A stretch of 15,930 nucleotides of DNA, taken from positions 1 through 15,930 of the forward strand of contig CAMBXJ010000040.1 in the NCBI GenBank assembly GCA_945871455.1. The letters are read 5' to 3'. The position numbers were made by a program, and so were the translations under genes. Positions 1 to 7,275 of the stretch are shown one piece after another. The DNA comes from Asaia bogorensis. GTDB taxonomy: Bacteria; Pseudomonadota; Alphaproteobacteria; Acetobacterales; Acetobacteraceae. Position 1 is the first letter of the stretch, and each line of letters starts with the position of its first letter. A model generated the notes under the pieces. That model searched no databases, was not told where the DNA came from, and saw nothing but the letters and a program-made list of their open reading frames with translations.

Positions 1-47
1 TGGCTGGCTTTGGGGGAGTGGGGTGTCACTTGCGTGGGATATCCTTT

Positions 48-134
48 GGGCATTCCCTGGGGCATTCCCTGGGGCATTCCCTGGGGCATTGTCTCGGGCA
101 TCCCCTTGACCATTCCCCTTGGGCACTTCCGCTG
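48..134. repeat. 12-bp tandem repeat array
   Basis: Three perfect 12-bp copies of gggcattccctg occupy 48-83. A diverged fourth copy (84-95) and about three further 12-13 bp copies drift away to around 134. On the plus strand one frame reads GHSL repeats; on the minus strand two frames read QGMP or NAPG repeats. Decay toward the right and perfect copies on the left fit recent local duplication. The array may be non-coding or may lie in the start of a minus-strand gene that leaves the window. Confidence 0.85.
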
Positions 135-243
135 GCATGGCCGTTGATCGATCGGGACACCGCATGTCCCGCGCAGGAACCAACGGTCGAACGCCGATCA
201 AGCCAGCCGAAAAGGGCCTTGCTTGATCGGCATATAGGTCAAA

Positions 244-299
244 TTCCCCGGGCCAAGTTCCCCTGGCCAAGTTCCCCGGGCCAAGTTCACCTGGCCGAG
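244..299. repeat. 14-bp tandem repeat array, four copies
   Basis: Four consecutive 14-bp units run 244-257, 258-271, 272-285 and 286-299, with consensus ttcccc(g/t)ggccaag. Units 1 and 3 are identical. Units 2 and 4 carry CTGG where the others have CGGG, so the array looks like a duplicated 28-bp dimer. The array begins 26 bp beyond the stop codon of the minus-strand HD-domain gene. The unit length is not a multiple of three, as expected for a non-coding array. No U-tract follows, so a terminator role is not supported. Confidence 0.9.
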
Positions 300-324
300 G
301 CTCGCCGGCCCTGGCCGGAGCGCG

Positions 325-1086
325 CTACAGATACTTCGCTGGCCGGATCATCGCGCGCCACATATGCGCGACCGGGCTGTTGTCGAAGCCCAGCCCCTGT
401 TCCGGCTGGCGGAAGCAACGACCGATCACATCGGTGAATTCCTCCAACTCGACCACCACATTCGGGTCGAACGAGTAAATGTCATGGACGGTAATCATCC
501 GGCCGGACATATACCATTTGTGGTTCCGCATGCGCTTGTAGTCTTGTTCGACATACGGGTCAGGACGGTAATCAGCGCCGAATGTCTTGATGTACGACTG
601 CGGATACTCATAGCCGACCGAATCGTCGGGATAGAACCGCAAAACCTGATGCGCCCGGATCGCCCAGGTCACTTCTTCATCGACATAGGGTTCCACCAGT
701 TGCGCGCCCCAATAACCGTGGTCGCCACGGATGAAGCCGATCGTCGAGACGTCGTGCAGCAGGCATGCCAGCACCATATTGTCCGACAGTCCGGCCTTGA
801 CGGCATGGCGCGCGCTTTGGAGCAGATGGGCGGCCGGACCGAAGCGCAGCTTGAAGAAATCCACGAGGTTCGGCTTCTCCGGCATTGGCGGCAGGCGGGG
901 ATCGTCGCCCATCAGAACCCGTGCATTGGGGTTCTTGGCCATGATCGCGTTGGCGTTCAACGCCGGCCCCATGTCGGCTTCGGCCATGCTGTAGAGCCGC
1001 GATTTGACGACGATATAGTCCAGTTCCTGGCTCATTTTTTCTTCGAGCGCGTCGGCACGTTGAGATAGCGTCATCGTTTCGGTCAT
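325..1086 (-). CDS. HD-domain protein, PhnZ-like candidate oxygenase
   Basis: The product has 253 residues. The HD core lies around residues 80-205, with H87, the HD pair H111-D112, H123, H146 and D202. HD phosphohydrolases usually need H, HD and D. The two extra histidines match the six-ligand pattern of mixed-valence diiron oxygenases such as PhnZ, and the segment after H146 (Q-x-x-R-F-Y) resembles the PhnZ H-x-x-x-K-R-Y-L motif. It is longer than PhnZ (about 190 residues), with roughly 70 extra N-terminal residues and a C-terminal tail. No signal peptide is seen, so it is probably cytosolic. The start was chosen from the strong Shine-Dalgarno at 1094-1098; a longer frame from 1209 adds 41 residues of poor character and has no such signal. 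It stands alone, 269 bp from the aminotransferase gene. The HD fold is near certain; oxygenase rather than hydrolase is inference, and the substrate is unknown. Confidence 0.85.
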   Translation of the reverse strand: MTETMTLSQRADALEEKMSQELDYIVVKSRLYSMAEADMGPALNANAIMAKNPNARVLMGDDPRLPPMPEKPNLVDFFKLRFGPAAHLLQSARHAVKAGLSDNMVLACLLHDVSTIGFIRGDHGYWGAQLVEPYVDEEVTWAIRAHQVLRFYPDDSVGYEYPQSYIKTFGADYRPDPYVEQDYKRMRNHKWYMSGRMITVHDIYSFDPNVVVELEEFTDVIGRCFRQPEQGLGFDNSPVAHMWRAMIRPAKYL

Positions 1087-1090
1087 TGCA

Positions 1091-1098
1091 CTTCTCCT
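1091..1098 (-). promoter_or_regulatory. Shine-Dalgarno of the HD-domain gene
   Basis: Read on the minus strand, the sequence is AGGAGAAG. The AGGAG core sits 7 nt before the ATG at 1086. It is the clearest ribosome-binding site in the window and fixes the start at 1086 rather than at the upstream in-frame ATG at 1209. Confidence 0.8.
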
Positions 1099-1280
1099 GG
1101 ACGGCGGTTTTCTCCTGGGATCCGCTTCGTCCACGAACGCTAGCGCGGTTTCACCCTGGCTGGAAACGGCAAACCGCTCCAGGTCCCTGGCCGGTCGCGA
1201 GATCGACACGCTGTTCCGCCCCGCCGGATCACGCTCCCACAGGCCACCCGTAGTCGCGTCGACCGCCCGTTCGCCGAACC

Positions 1281-1314
1281 GGGGCAGCCGACCTGGCGCA
1301 GCCGACCTGGGGCA
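1281..1314. repeat. 14-bp tandem repeat, about 2.4 copies
   Basis: Two 14-bp units (1281-1294 and 1295-1308; consensus gg(g/c)gcagccgacct) differ at one base and are followed by a partial third copy. They lie in the 269-bp gap between the aminotransferase and HD-domain genes. Nothing else is recognisable in that gap apart from the Shine-Dalgarno at its left end. Confidence 0.75.
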
Positions 1315-1355
1315 AGCATGCGCCGCCTCGGCATCTCAAACGCCATCGACCGCCG

Positions 1356-2516
1356 TCAGCGCCAATCCTTCAACCGCTCGGCCGCCGCGATCATGTCCGC
1401 CTCCGGCCCGCAATAGCTGAACCGCAGGAACCGCGACCCCCGCGTCCGGTCGAAATCAACCCCCGGGGTCACCGCCACTCCCACCTCCGCCAGCATCCGC
1501 GCGCAGAACGCCACGCTGTCGTTGGATCGGTCGGCGATATCGGCGAACAGATAGAACGCCCCTTCTGCCGGCGACAGGCGGGAAAATCCCGCCTCCGGCA
1601 ACGCGCGCAGCAGATGGGCGCGGGACCGGCGGTAGCGGGCGATGTTGGCCTGCAATTCCTCCTGACAGTCGAACGCGGCCTCGGCCACGACCTGAGAGAT
1701 ATAGGGCGCGCTAATGAACATGTTCTGCGCCAGGCACTCCACCGGCCGCACCAGGTCTTCTGGCAGCACCAACCAGCCGACCCGCCAGCCGGTCATGGAG
1801 AAGTATTTGGAGAAGCTGTTGACCACCACCGCATGCGGGCTGAACGCGGCGGCCGAGGCGATCGGGCTGTCATAGGTCAGCCCGTGGTAGATCTCGTCGC
1901 TGATCAGCCGCACCCCGTTGGCATCGCACCAGGCGGCGATGGCGGCGAGTTCATGGGGGTGCAGCATGGTGCCGGCGGGGTTGCAGGGGCTGGCCACGAT
2001 CAGCCCGTCCGGCCTCGGGTCCAACGCGTCCAGCATCGCGACGCTCGGTTGGAACCGCGTCGCTTCGGTGGCTTCCATGATGACCGGCTGGATGCCGAGC
2101 GCGGTCAGGATGTTGACATACGGGGGATAGAAGGGCGCGACCATCGCCACCCGGTCGCCCGGATCGAACGCCGCCAGGAACGCCAGCGGGAAGGCGCCGG
2201 ACGCCCCAACCGTCACCGCGATCCGCGCCACCGGCACGTCCACGCCGTACCAGGACTGGATATGCGCCGCGATGCGCTCACGCAGGGACCGCAGGCCGAA
2301 CGCCTCCGTATAGCCCAGCGGATGACCCGATCGCAGCGCGGCGTGCGCCGCTTCCACCGCGCCGGTGGGGGCGCCGGTGCCGGGCTGGCCGACTTCCATC
2401 CGGATCACGTGCGGCGCGCCCGATGGCAATGCCGCCTGGCGTGCATTGGCCGCCGAGATGACGTCCATCACCATGAACGGCGGTGCGTTCGCGCCGCGGC
2501 CGATTTTCAGGACCAT
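1356..2516 (-). CDS. PLP-dependent aminotransferase, class I/II
   Basis: The product has 386 residues, normal for fold-type I aminotransferases of the aspartate aminotransferase family. Visible motifs in order are EVGQP (41-45), GYTEAFGLRSLR (68-79), SPCNPAGT with the PLP-contacting N179, DEIYHGL from D207, SFSKYFSMTGWRVGW with the Schiff-base lysine K237, and the C-terminal LRFSYC with R365, the likely substrate-carboxylate arginine. It should transfer amino groups between an amino acid and a 2-oxo acid in the cytosol; substrate preference cannot be read from the sequence. The start at 2516 is the first ATG and gives a normal N-terminus, though no good Shine-Dalgarno precedes it. It begins 18 bp after the stop of the GGT-like gene on the same strand, so the two are probably co-transcribed. 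Confidence 0.93.
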   Translation of the reverse strand: MVLKIGRGANAPPFMVMDVISAANARQAALPSGAPHVIRMEVGQPGTGAPTGAVEAAHAALRSGHPLGYTEAFGLRSLRERIAAHIQSWYGVDVPVARIAVTVGASGAFPLAFLAAFDPGDRVAMVAPFYPPYVNILTALGIQPVIMEATEATRFQPSVAMLDALDPRPDGLIVASPCNPAGTMLHPHELAAIAAWCDANGVRLISDEIYHGLTYDSPIASAAAFSPHAVVVNSFSKYFSMTGWRVGWLVLPEDLVRPVECLAQNMFISAPYISQVVAEAAFDCQEELQANIARYRRSRAHLLRALPEAGFSRLSPAEGAFYLFADIADRSNDSVAFCARMLAEVGVAVTPGVDFDRTRGSRFLRFSYCGPEADMIAAAERLKDWR

Positions 2517-2534
2517 GTGGGAAAAAACCCCTGG

Positions 2535-3989
2535 TTAGCCGCCACCGGATGCCAGACCGAATTCGCGAGGATCGGCCGCCCAGCCGCAACTCGCGTCCTC
2601 CCGCGGTAGATAGCGCCCGCAGGCGACGACATTGGCGCGTCCGGGGTCGGGCACCTGCGTACTCATCGGCTGCTGCGAGACCAGCGTGTTCATCATGGCC
2701 CCGGCCGCAGCGACCGGCGCACCCGCCTGACCGGTGCCACCCACGGCGGCACGGAAGGATTTGGTGTTGTCGTTCCATGCCAACGCCGCCGACAGCAAAG
2801 GAGGCGCCACATAGGCTGGCGAGGCAGCCGCCAGGAAGCCCAGGCCGGGCATGATGCGTCCGGTGCCGAACAGGTTGTTCATCGTCAGCACGCACACCAC
2901 GGCGTTGCCGTTCTGGTCCAGGGTCGCGAAGCTGGTGGACGCCGGCAGTGGCGGCAGCGGGTAATCCTGAGCAACCGGTGCGGCCAGCAACTGGTCCACG
3001 CTGGCCCCACCGCCTTGCCGCCAGACGGAAGCCGTGCCCGCCGCCCGCGCCTCGGCGCCGGTCCAGTCGCCCGGCCTTTGTTGCAGGGTCTTGAATGCCG
3101 CCGCCGCCGCCAGTCCGCCATCGGCGGGCGGCGGCAGGAAGGCGACCATGTCGTTGCGATAGGGCAGCACCAGCGGTGTGGTCACCCGAGGCAACGCGGT
3201 CCGCAGGTCCGTCAGGAACAACGGTCCGCCGATTCGCGCCGACGCGACCTCGACCCGGCGGGCCAGCCCGCCCTGATACAGGTCGCCGATGCCGTTCACT
3301 CGCATCTGGCTGATGGTCGCCGACAATTCCGGCTGCGTCAGAAGCTGCCCCTCGGCCAGCGGGCCGCCCGAGCGCATGAAGACCTCCCGGGCCGCGGGAT
3401 CGGCCGACAACGGACCGGCCACGACGGCCAGGTCGCGGGCCAAAGCGCGGGAGACCGGGATGCCGAAGCGGGCGCCTTCCTCGACCGCACCCAGGAAGGT
3501 TTCGATCGGCCGGCTGCCATAGCGTGAATGCAGCAGGAACATCCCGCGCGGCATCAGCGGCAGCGCGGCCGGACGGTCGGACCGGGCGCCGGGGCTGGCT
3601 GACGCGAAGGCGCCGGGGCCATTTGGCGCCGATGGCAGGAACAGGATGGCCTCGGGCGTGCCCTGATTGACCGATTTGGCGGTGGCGGCGAAGGCCAGGC
3701 AGGCGCCGCCGCCGCCGATCCCGGCGCGGGACGGCAAGGTCACCGCCAGGGTAAAGCCGACCGCGACGGCGGCGTCCGCCGCGTTGCCGCCGGCCGAAAG
3801 CACCTCCCGTCCCGCCAGGGTCGCGCGGGGTTCGTCCGACACCACGCCGCCCAGGAACCCGCTGACGAACCCCGGCGTGCCAAGCTGCGGCGCGGGCGCC
3901 ATCAGGCTGTCATACGCGCTGCACGCGGGCAGCAGGGCGGCCAGGCCAAGCGCGACTGCCAGCCGGGATTGTGCCAGAATGGTGCTCAT
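2535..3989 (-). CDS. Gamma-glutamyltranspeptidase-like exported lipoprotein
   Basis: From this start the product has 484 residues, shorter than typical GGT (550-580). The N-terminus is a hydrophobic signal ending in LPAC (lipid-anchored Cys about C23). The large-subunit part contains AGGNAADAAVA (66-76) and GIGGGG (90-95). The small-subunit part contains GNAV, NNLFGTGRIMPGLGF (371-385) and a diverged C-terminal half. Canonical GGT is an Ntn-hydrolase that cleaves itself before a Thr and then transfers gamma-glutamyl groups. Here the cleavage site reads PAS-TSFATLD, so Ser351 aligns with the nucleophile Thr. The substrate arginine (RETAP-type motif) and the Ser-Ser and Gly-Gly pocket motifs are not recognisable. 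Activity is therefore uncertain. Alternative starts are at 4007 and 4034; none has a good ribosome site. It heads an operon with the aminotransferase and is divergent from the M48 gene. Confidence 0.85.
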   Translation of the reverse strand: MSTILAQSRLAVALGLAALLPACSAYDSLMAPAPQLGTPGFVSGFLGGVVSDEPRATLAGREVLSAGGNAADAAVAVGFTLAVTLPSRAGIGGGGACLAFAATAKSVNQGTPEAILFLPSAPNGPGAFASASPGARSDRPAALPLMPRGMFLLHSRYGSRPIETFLGAVEEGARFGIPVSRALARDLAVVAGPLSADPAAREVFMRSGGPLAEGQLLTQPELSATISQMRVNGIGDLYQGGLARRVEVASARIGGPLFLTDLRTALPRVTTPLVLPYRNDMVAFLPPPADGGLAAAAAFKTLQQRPGDWTGAEARAAGTASVWRQGGGASVDQLLAAPVAQDYPLPPLPASTSFATLDQNGNAVVCVLTMNNLFGTGRIMPGLGFLAAASPAYVAPPLLSAALAWNDNTKSFRAAVGGTGQAGAPVAAAGAMMNTLVSQQPMSTQVPDPGRANVVACGRYLPREDASCGWAADPREFGLASGGG

Positions 3990-5391
3990 GATCCGCTGCT
4001 GCCCCATTCCCCGCCGGTTACCGCTACTCGCCATGGGTGCATTGCCCTTTGTGTTGTCGTGCCAGGTGGTGTCGTCCCGGTCGGCCGTGGCCCAGGGTCG
4101 AGGATCCGGAAACCCGCAACGGCCGCCGATCGTGCTGATCCGGGATGCCGAAACCGAATCCTTACTACACAGCTTCGCCGATCCTCTCTATCGCTCGGCC
4201 GGCCTGGACCCCAGGCTGATCCGCATCACGCTGGTGAGGGACCGTGCCTTAAACGCCTTCGTCACGACCGGCAACCGGATGTTCATCCACACCGGGCTGA
4301 TCCAACAGGCCAATTCAGCGCTGGAGGTGATCGGTCCCATCGCACATGAAACCGGGCATGTGGCGCATGGCGACATCTCGCGCCTGCCGGAGATGGCCTA
4401 TCAGGCGATGATCCAGTCGCTGGGCTCCCTGTTGATCGGGGCCGCGGCCGGCGCGGCATCCCGCAATCCCGGCGTTGCCGTGGGCACCGCGCTGGGCGGC
4501 GCGTCCATGGCCGAACGGCAGTTTATGTCCTTTTCCCGCGCGCAGGAGGAATCCGCGGACCAGTCGGCACTCGGCTATCTCGACCGGCTCGGCTGGTCGG
4601 CCGCCGGCATGATGACCATGTTCAGCAGGCTGGAGCAGGAGGAGGCGCTGGTGGTCAACCGGCGCGATCCCTACCTGCTGACGCATCCGATGACCCGGGA
4701 CCGGTTCAATTTCGTGCAACGCCACGTCCAGGCGAAGGCGAACACTGCGGCGGCCTCGACAGCCGCCTTCGAAGCGCCGTTTCAGATGGTGAAGGCCAAG
4801 CTGAACGCGTTCATCGACAACCCCGCCGTCGTGGCGCGCAACTACCCGCAATCCGACACATCCGCTCCCGGCCGCTATGCGCGCGCCGTGCTGGACCACC
4901 GCATGGGCCATCGCGATTCGGCGGTCCGGCTGCTGGACAGCCTGCTCGCGGAACAGCCGACGAATCCGTGGTTGAACGAATTGAAAGGCCAGGTGCTGTT
5001 CGAGGGCGGGCAGCCGAAAGCCGCGATCGCTCCCTATATGCAGGCGGTGCGCTATGCCCCCGACCAGCCCCTGATTCGCCAGAGCCTGGGCCACGCCCTG
5101 ATCGAATCCGGCGATCCGGCCAATCTGCGTCAGGCGATCACCCAACTGCAATTCGCCCAGCGCCAGACCCGCGACGACGACCGCACCTGGCACCTTCTCG
5201 GCATTGCCTGGGGCCGGCTCGGTAATATCGGCGAGGCCAATCTGGCCCTGGCCGAGGAAGCCATGCTGGTAGGCGACATCCCGACCGCCCGACGCTTCGC
5301 GCGTCAGGCGGCGGATGTGCTACCGTCAGGCCCGTCAAAGCTGCGCGCGCTCGACATCAGCAACGCCGTCAAGAAAGAGAACCGCTTATGA
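3988..5391 (+). CDS. M48 metalloprotease with TPR tail, BepA-like
   Basis: From this start the product has 467 residues. An N-terminal signal has arginines at 9-10 and a hydrophobic core. It could end at VLSC (lipoprotein, C25) or at AVA-Q (residue 35). The M48 domain has HETGH (H120, E121, H124), E187 and D191 in EESAD as third ligand and helper, and THPMTRDR with H233, which matches the His that in BepA forms a regulatory fourth zinc contact. A TPR-like helical region covers about 295-445. Such proteins degrade or chaperone misassembled outer-membrane proteins in the periplasm. Alternative starts are 3979 and 4033. The 5' end overlaps the divergent GGT-like gene, and the last codons overlap the DsbA-like gene by ATGA, which suggests one operon for envelope quality control. 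Confidence 0.92.
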   Translation: MIRCCPIPRRLPLLAMGALPFVLSCQVVSSRSAVAQGRGSGNPQRPPIVLIRDAETESLLHSFADPLYRSAGLDPRLIRITLVRDRALNAFVTTGNRMFIHTGLIQQANSALEVIGPIAHETGHVAHGDISRLPEMAYQAMIQSLGSLLIGAAAGAASRNPGVAVGTALGGASMAERQFMSFSRAQEESADQSALGYLDRLGWSAAGMMTMFSRLEQEEALVVNRRDPYLLTHPMTRDRFNFVQRHVQAKANTAAASTAAFEAPFQMVKAKLNAFIDNPAVVARNYPQSDTSAPGRYARAVLDHRMGHRDSAVRLLDSLLAEQPTNPWLNELKGQVLFEGGQPKAAIAPYMQAVRYAPDQPLIRQSLGHALIESGDPANLRQAITQLQFAQRQTRDDDRTWHLLGIAWGRLGNIGEANLALAEEAMLVGDIPTARRFARQAADVLPSGPSKLRALDISNAVKKENRL

Positions 5392-6158
5392 GATCCGCAT
5401 TCCAGACCGGTGGCCTATCGATGGGTATCCTGTCGGCCGCCATGGTGTCGATGCTGGGGCTGCTGTCCCCCGATCGGGCCATGGCCGCGGGGTTCACCGC
5501 GGAGCAGCGGGCCGAGATCATCGGGATCGTGCGGGATGCCTTGAAGCAGGATCCGTCCATTCTGCGCGACGCGATCACCGCCGTGCAGGCCGATGAAGCG
5601 GCGCGGGAGCAGGCGGTAACCAAGGCGGCGCTCGCCAGCACCAAGGACATGCTGATCGATCCCGCCGATCCGGTGGGCGGCAATCCGCGCGGCGACGTGA
5701 CCATCGTTGAATTTTTTGACATCCGCTGCGGTTATTGCCGGCGTCTGGAACCGACGATGTTGCAGTTCATGAGCCAGGATCGCAATGTCCGGCGCATCTA
5801 CAAGGACCTGCCGATCCTGGGGCCGGGCAGCGTGCTGGGCGCGAAGGCGCTGCTGGCGGCGCAAAAGCAGAACGCCTACGAAAAACTGCGGGAGGCGTTG
5901 TTCAAGGGGCCGCCCGACATCACCAAAGCCAGCATAGAGGCCGAGGTCAAGAAGCTGGGCCTCGACTGGACCCGCCTGTCACGCGACATGGACGATCCGC
6001 TGATCCAAGTGCGGATCGACGCCAATCTGGGGTTGGCTCAGGCTTTGGGGATTCAAGGAACGCCCGCGATGGTGATCGGGGACGAACTGGTGCCGGGGGC
6101 GATCAGTTTGTCCGAGTTGAAGCGGGTCGTCGCGGTCGCGCGGGAGGCGAAGAAGTAG
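5388..6158 (+). CDS. DsbA-family thiol:disulfide protein
   Basis: The product has 256 residues. An N-terminal signal-like segment (about 1-34) ends near AMA-AGF, so the protein is probably periplasmic. Residues 36-85 form a charged helical segment, as in ScsC/DsbA-like proteins that carry an N-terminal extension. The thioredoxin fold follows, with the CGYC active site (C114, C117) and the cis-proline loop GTPAMV (P226). The family oxidises, reduces or isomerises disulfides of exported proteins; the tyrosine in CxxC and the helical extension fit a DsbG/ScsC-type role better than classical DsbA, but this is inference. The start overlaps the M48 stop by ATGA, so translation is probably coupled. 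A weak purine-rich run precedes the ATG. Confidence 0.92.
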   Translation: MRSAFQTGGLSMGILSAAMVSMLGLLSPDRAMAAGFTAEQRAEIIGIVRDALKQDPSILRDAITAVQADEAAREQAVTKAALASTKDMLIDPADPVGGNPRGDVTIVEFFDIRCGYCRRLEPTMLQFMSQDRNVRRIYKDLPILGPGSVLGAKALLAAQKQNAYEKLREALFKGPPDITKASIEAEVKKLGLDWTRLSRDMDDPLIQVRIDANLGLAQALGIQGTPAMVIGDELVPGAISLSELKRVVAVAREAKK

Positions 6159-6162
6159 GCGA

Positions 6163-6185
6163 AAGGGGGAGAGTTTTTTCCCCTT
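6163..6185 (+). terminator. Possible weak terminator hairpin
   Basis: AAGGGG at 6163-6168 can pair with CCCCTT at 6180-6185 across an 11-nt loop containing six T residues. It begins 5 bp after the DsbA-like stop codon. There is no T-tract after the stem, so intrinsic termination is doubtful. Confidence 0.2.
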
Positions 6186-6282
6186 GGCGATACGCGAATG
6201 GCGGTCGCGCCACGGCCGAACGGGCGCATGACCGGTCGCATCGCGTGACAGTTCGGGTCGGTCTCGTTAATCCTCGCCACCC

Positions 6283-6999
6283 ATGTGCACCGTCATCACC
6301 CTGATCCGCCCCGGCCACGCTTGGCCCGTCGTGCTTGCGGCCAATCGCGACGAGTCGTTGCATCGGGACTGGGATCTGCCGGCCGAACACTGGGCGGATC
6401 GGCCGGGCGTGATCGCCGGGCGGGATCGGTCGGCCGGCGGCACCTGGATGGGGATGAACCGCCATGGCGTCGTCGCCGCCGTCTTGAACCGGCAAGGCTC
6501 CCTGGGCCCCGCCCCGGGCAAGCGCAGCCGGGGCGAACTGCCTCTGATCGCGCTGGAGCATGACAGTGCCGCCAGCGCGACCGCCGCGATCGGCGCGTTG
6601 AATGCCGGACAATGGCGCGGGTTCAACCTGGTGCTGGCGGATCGGTCGGGCGCGTTCTTCGTCCGTGGCGTCGGTCACGGGGCGCCGCTTGCCGAACCCC
6701 TGCCGAGCGGGTTGGCGATGGTGACGGCGCATGATCCGAATGATCCGGATAGTCCGCGGGTGGCGCGCTATTTGTCGCGTTTTGCTGCGGCACCCGCGCC
6801 GGACCCCGGCAACTGGACCGCATGGGAGGCCATGCTGGCGGATCGCTCCGGGGGCGCGGCGGAGCAGTTGAATGTTATCCCGCGCGGTGGTTTTGGCACG
6901 GTTTGCTCGTCTTTGGTTGCGCTGCCCCGCGACGATCCGCCGATCTGGCTGTTTGCGCCGGGTCCGCCGCATGAGGCGGGGTTCGCGCCGCTCTGGTAG
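6283..6999 (+). CDS. NRDE (TANGO2-like) family protein
   Basis: The product has 238 residues, in the usual range for the family. It starts MCTV with Cys2 exposed after Met removal, has the signature ANRDES (N21-E24), AGGTWMGMNRHG (51-62) and NRQGS, and ends with the family-like FGTVCSSL near 204-211. The fold is thought to be Ntn-hydrolase-like with Cys2 as potential nucleophile; the mammalian TANGO2 relative has been linked to haem and lipid handling, but the bacterial role is unsettled. No signal peptide is seen. It lies 124 bp after the DsbA-like gene on the same strand, and its own promoter was not identified. Family assignment is firm; function is open. Confidence 0.9.
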   Translation: MCTVITLIRPGHAWPVVLAANRDESLHRDWDLPAEHWADRPGVIAGRDRSAGGTWMGMNRHGVVAAVLNRQGSLGPAPGKRSRGELPLIALEHDSAASATAAIGALNAGQWRGFNLVLADRSGAFFVRGVGHGAPLAEPLPSGLAMVTAHDPNDPDSPRVARYLSRFAAAPAPDPGNWTAWEAMLADRSGGAAEQLNVIPRGGFGTVCSSLVALPRDDPPIWLFAPGPPHEAGFAPLW

Positions 7000-7111
7000 A
7001 GAGCGACATCCACGCGGACCGAATCCCGGTCTGAAGGTGCCCGGTCGGAATATCAGCCGGCCGAGACATTGCCCCATGTTGTACCCGCGCTGTCGTCTGG
7101 AGTGCCCTCAC

Positions 7112-7189
7112 CGTCATTGCCGGACTTGAACCCGCAACCCACCCCATGCCGTCGAAGCGCGGGTTGCGGGGGCGGGCCCGCCAATGACG
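7112..7189. repeat. REP-like imperfect palindrome
   Basis: Two 29-nt arms (7112-7140 and 7161-7189) pair at 23 positions around a 20-nt loop. The outer 7 bp (cgtcattg side) and inner 10 bp (gggttgcggg side) pair perfectly; mismatches cluster in the middle. The outer CGTCATTGCCGG...CAATGACG form resembles the dispersed intergenic palindromes common in alphaproteobacteria. It lies in the 276-bp space between the convergent NRDE and DUF3108 genes and could act as a bidirectional transcription end or mRNA stabiliser. Confidence 0.75.
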
Positions 7190-7275
7190 AGGGGGCGGTG
7201 CCTCGGTCGATGATTACGTCGGTTGGCTTAAGTCAGCGGTCAGGCCGGTTGTCCTGGTCCTGAAGCGTCCAGCCT

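Larger units (their letters stand above)
1..324. other. Region without a certain gene
   Basis: No gene can be supported here. The stretch lies downstream of the minus-strand HD-domain gene and contains two tandem arrays (48-134 and 244-299). Because the left array has no stop codons, several frames across it are open. On the minus strand, ATGs at 138 and further in lead to frames that stay open to the window edge. One reads NAPG repeats and another reads QGMP repeats. Neither has a convincing ribosome-binding site. A gene entering from the left edge is possible but unproven. Confidence 0.5.

Noticed and set aside
18..437. Plus-strand frame with GHSL repeats
   Set aside because: It owes its openness to the stop-free 12-bp array and the neighbouring GC-rich repeats, and it ends inside the well-supported HD-domain gene on the other strand. 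It has no recognisable domain.
1087..1209. N-terminal extension of the HD-domain gene
   Set aside because: The in-frame ATG at 1209 lacks a ribosome site, while a strong one precedes 1086; the extra 41 residues look like intergenic translation.
1140..1346. Small minus-strand frame in the gap before the HD-domain gene
   Set aside because: Arginine-rich, no motif, no ribosome site, and it crosses the 14-bp repeat.
7112..7150. tRNA-like GGTTCAA-type segment
   Set aside because: It is one arm of the palindrome; no acceptor stem, anticodon arm or D-arm could be built.
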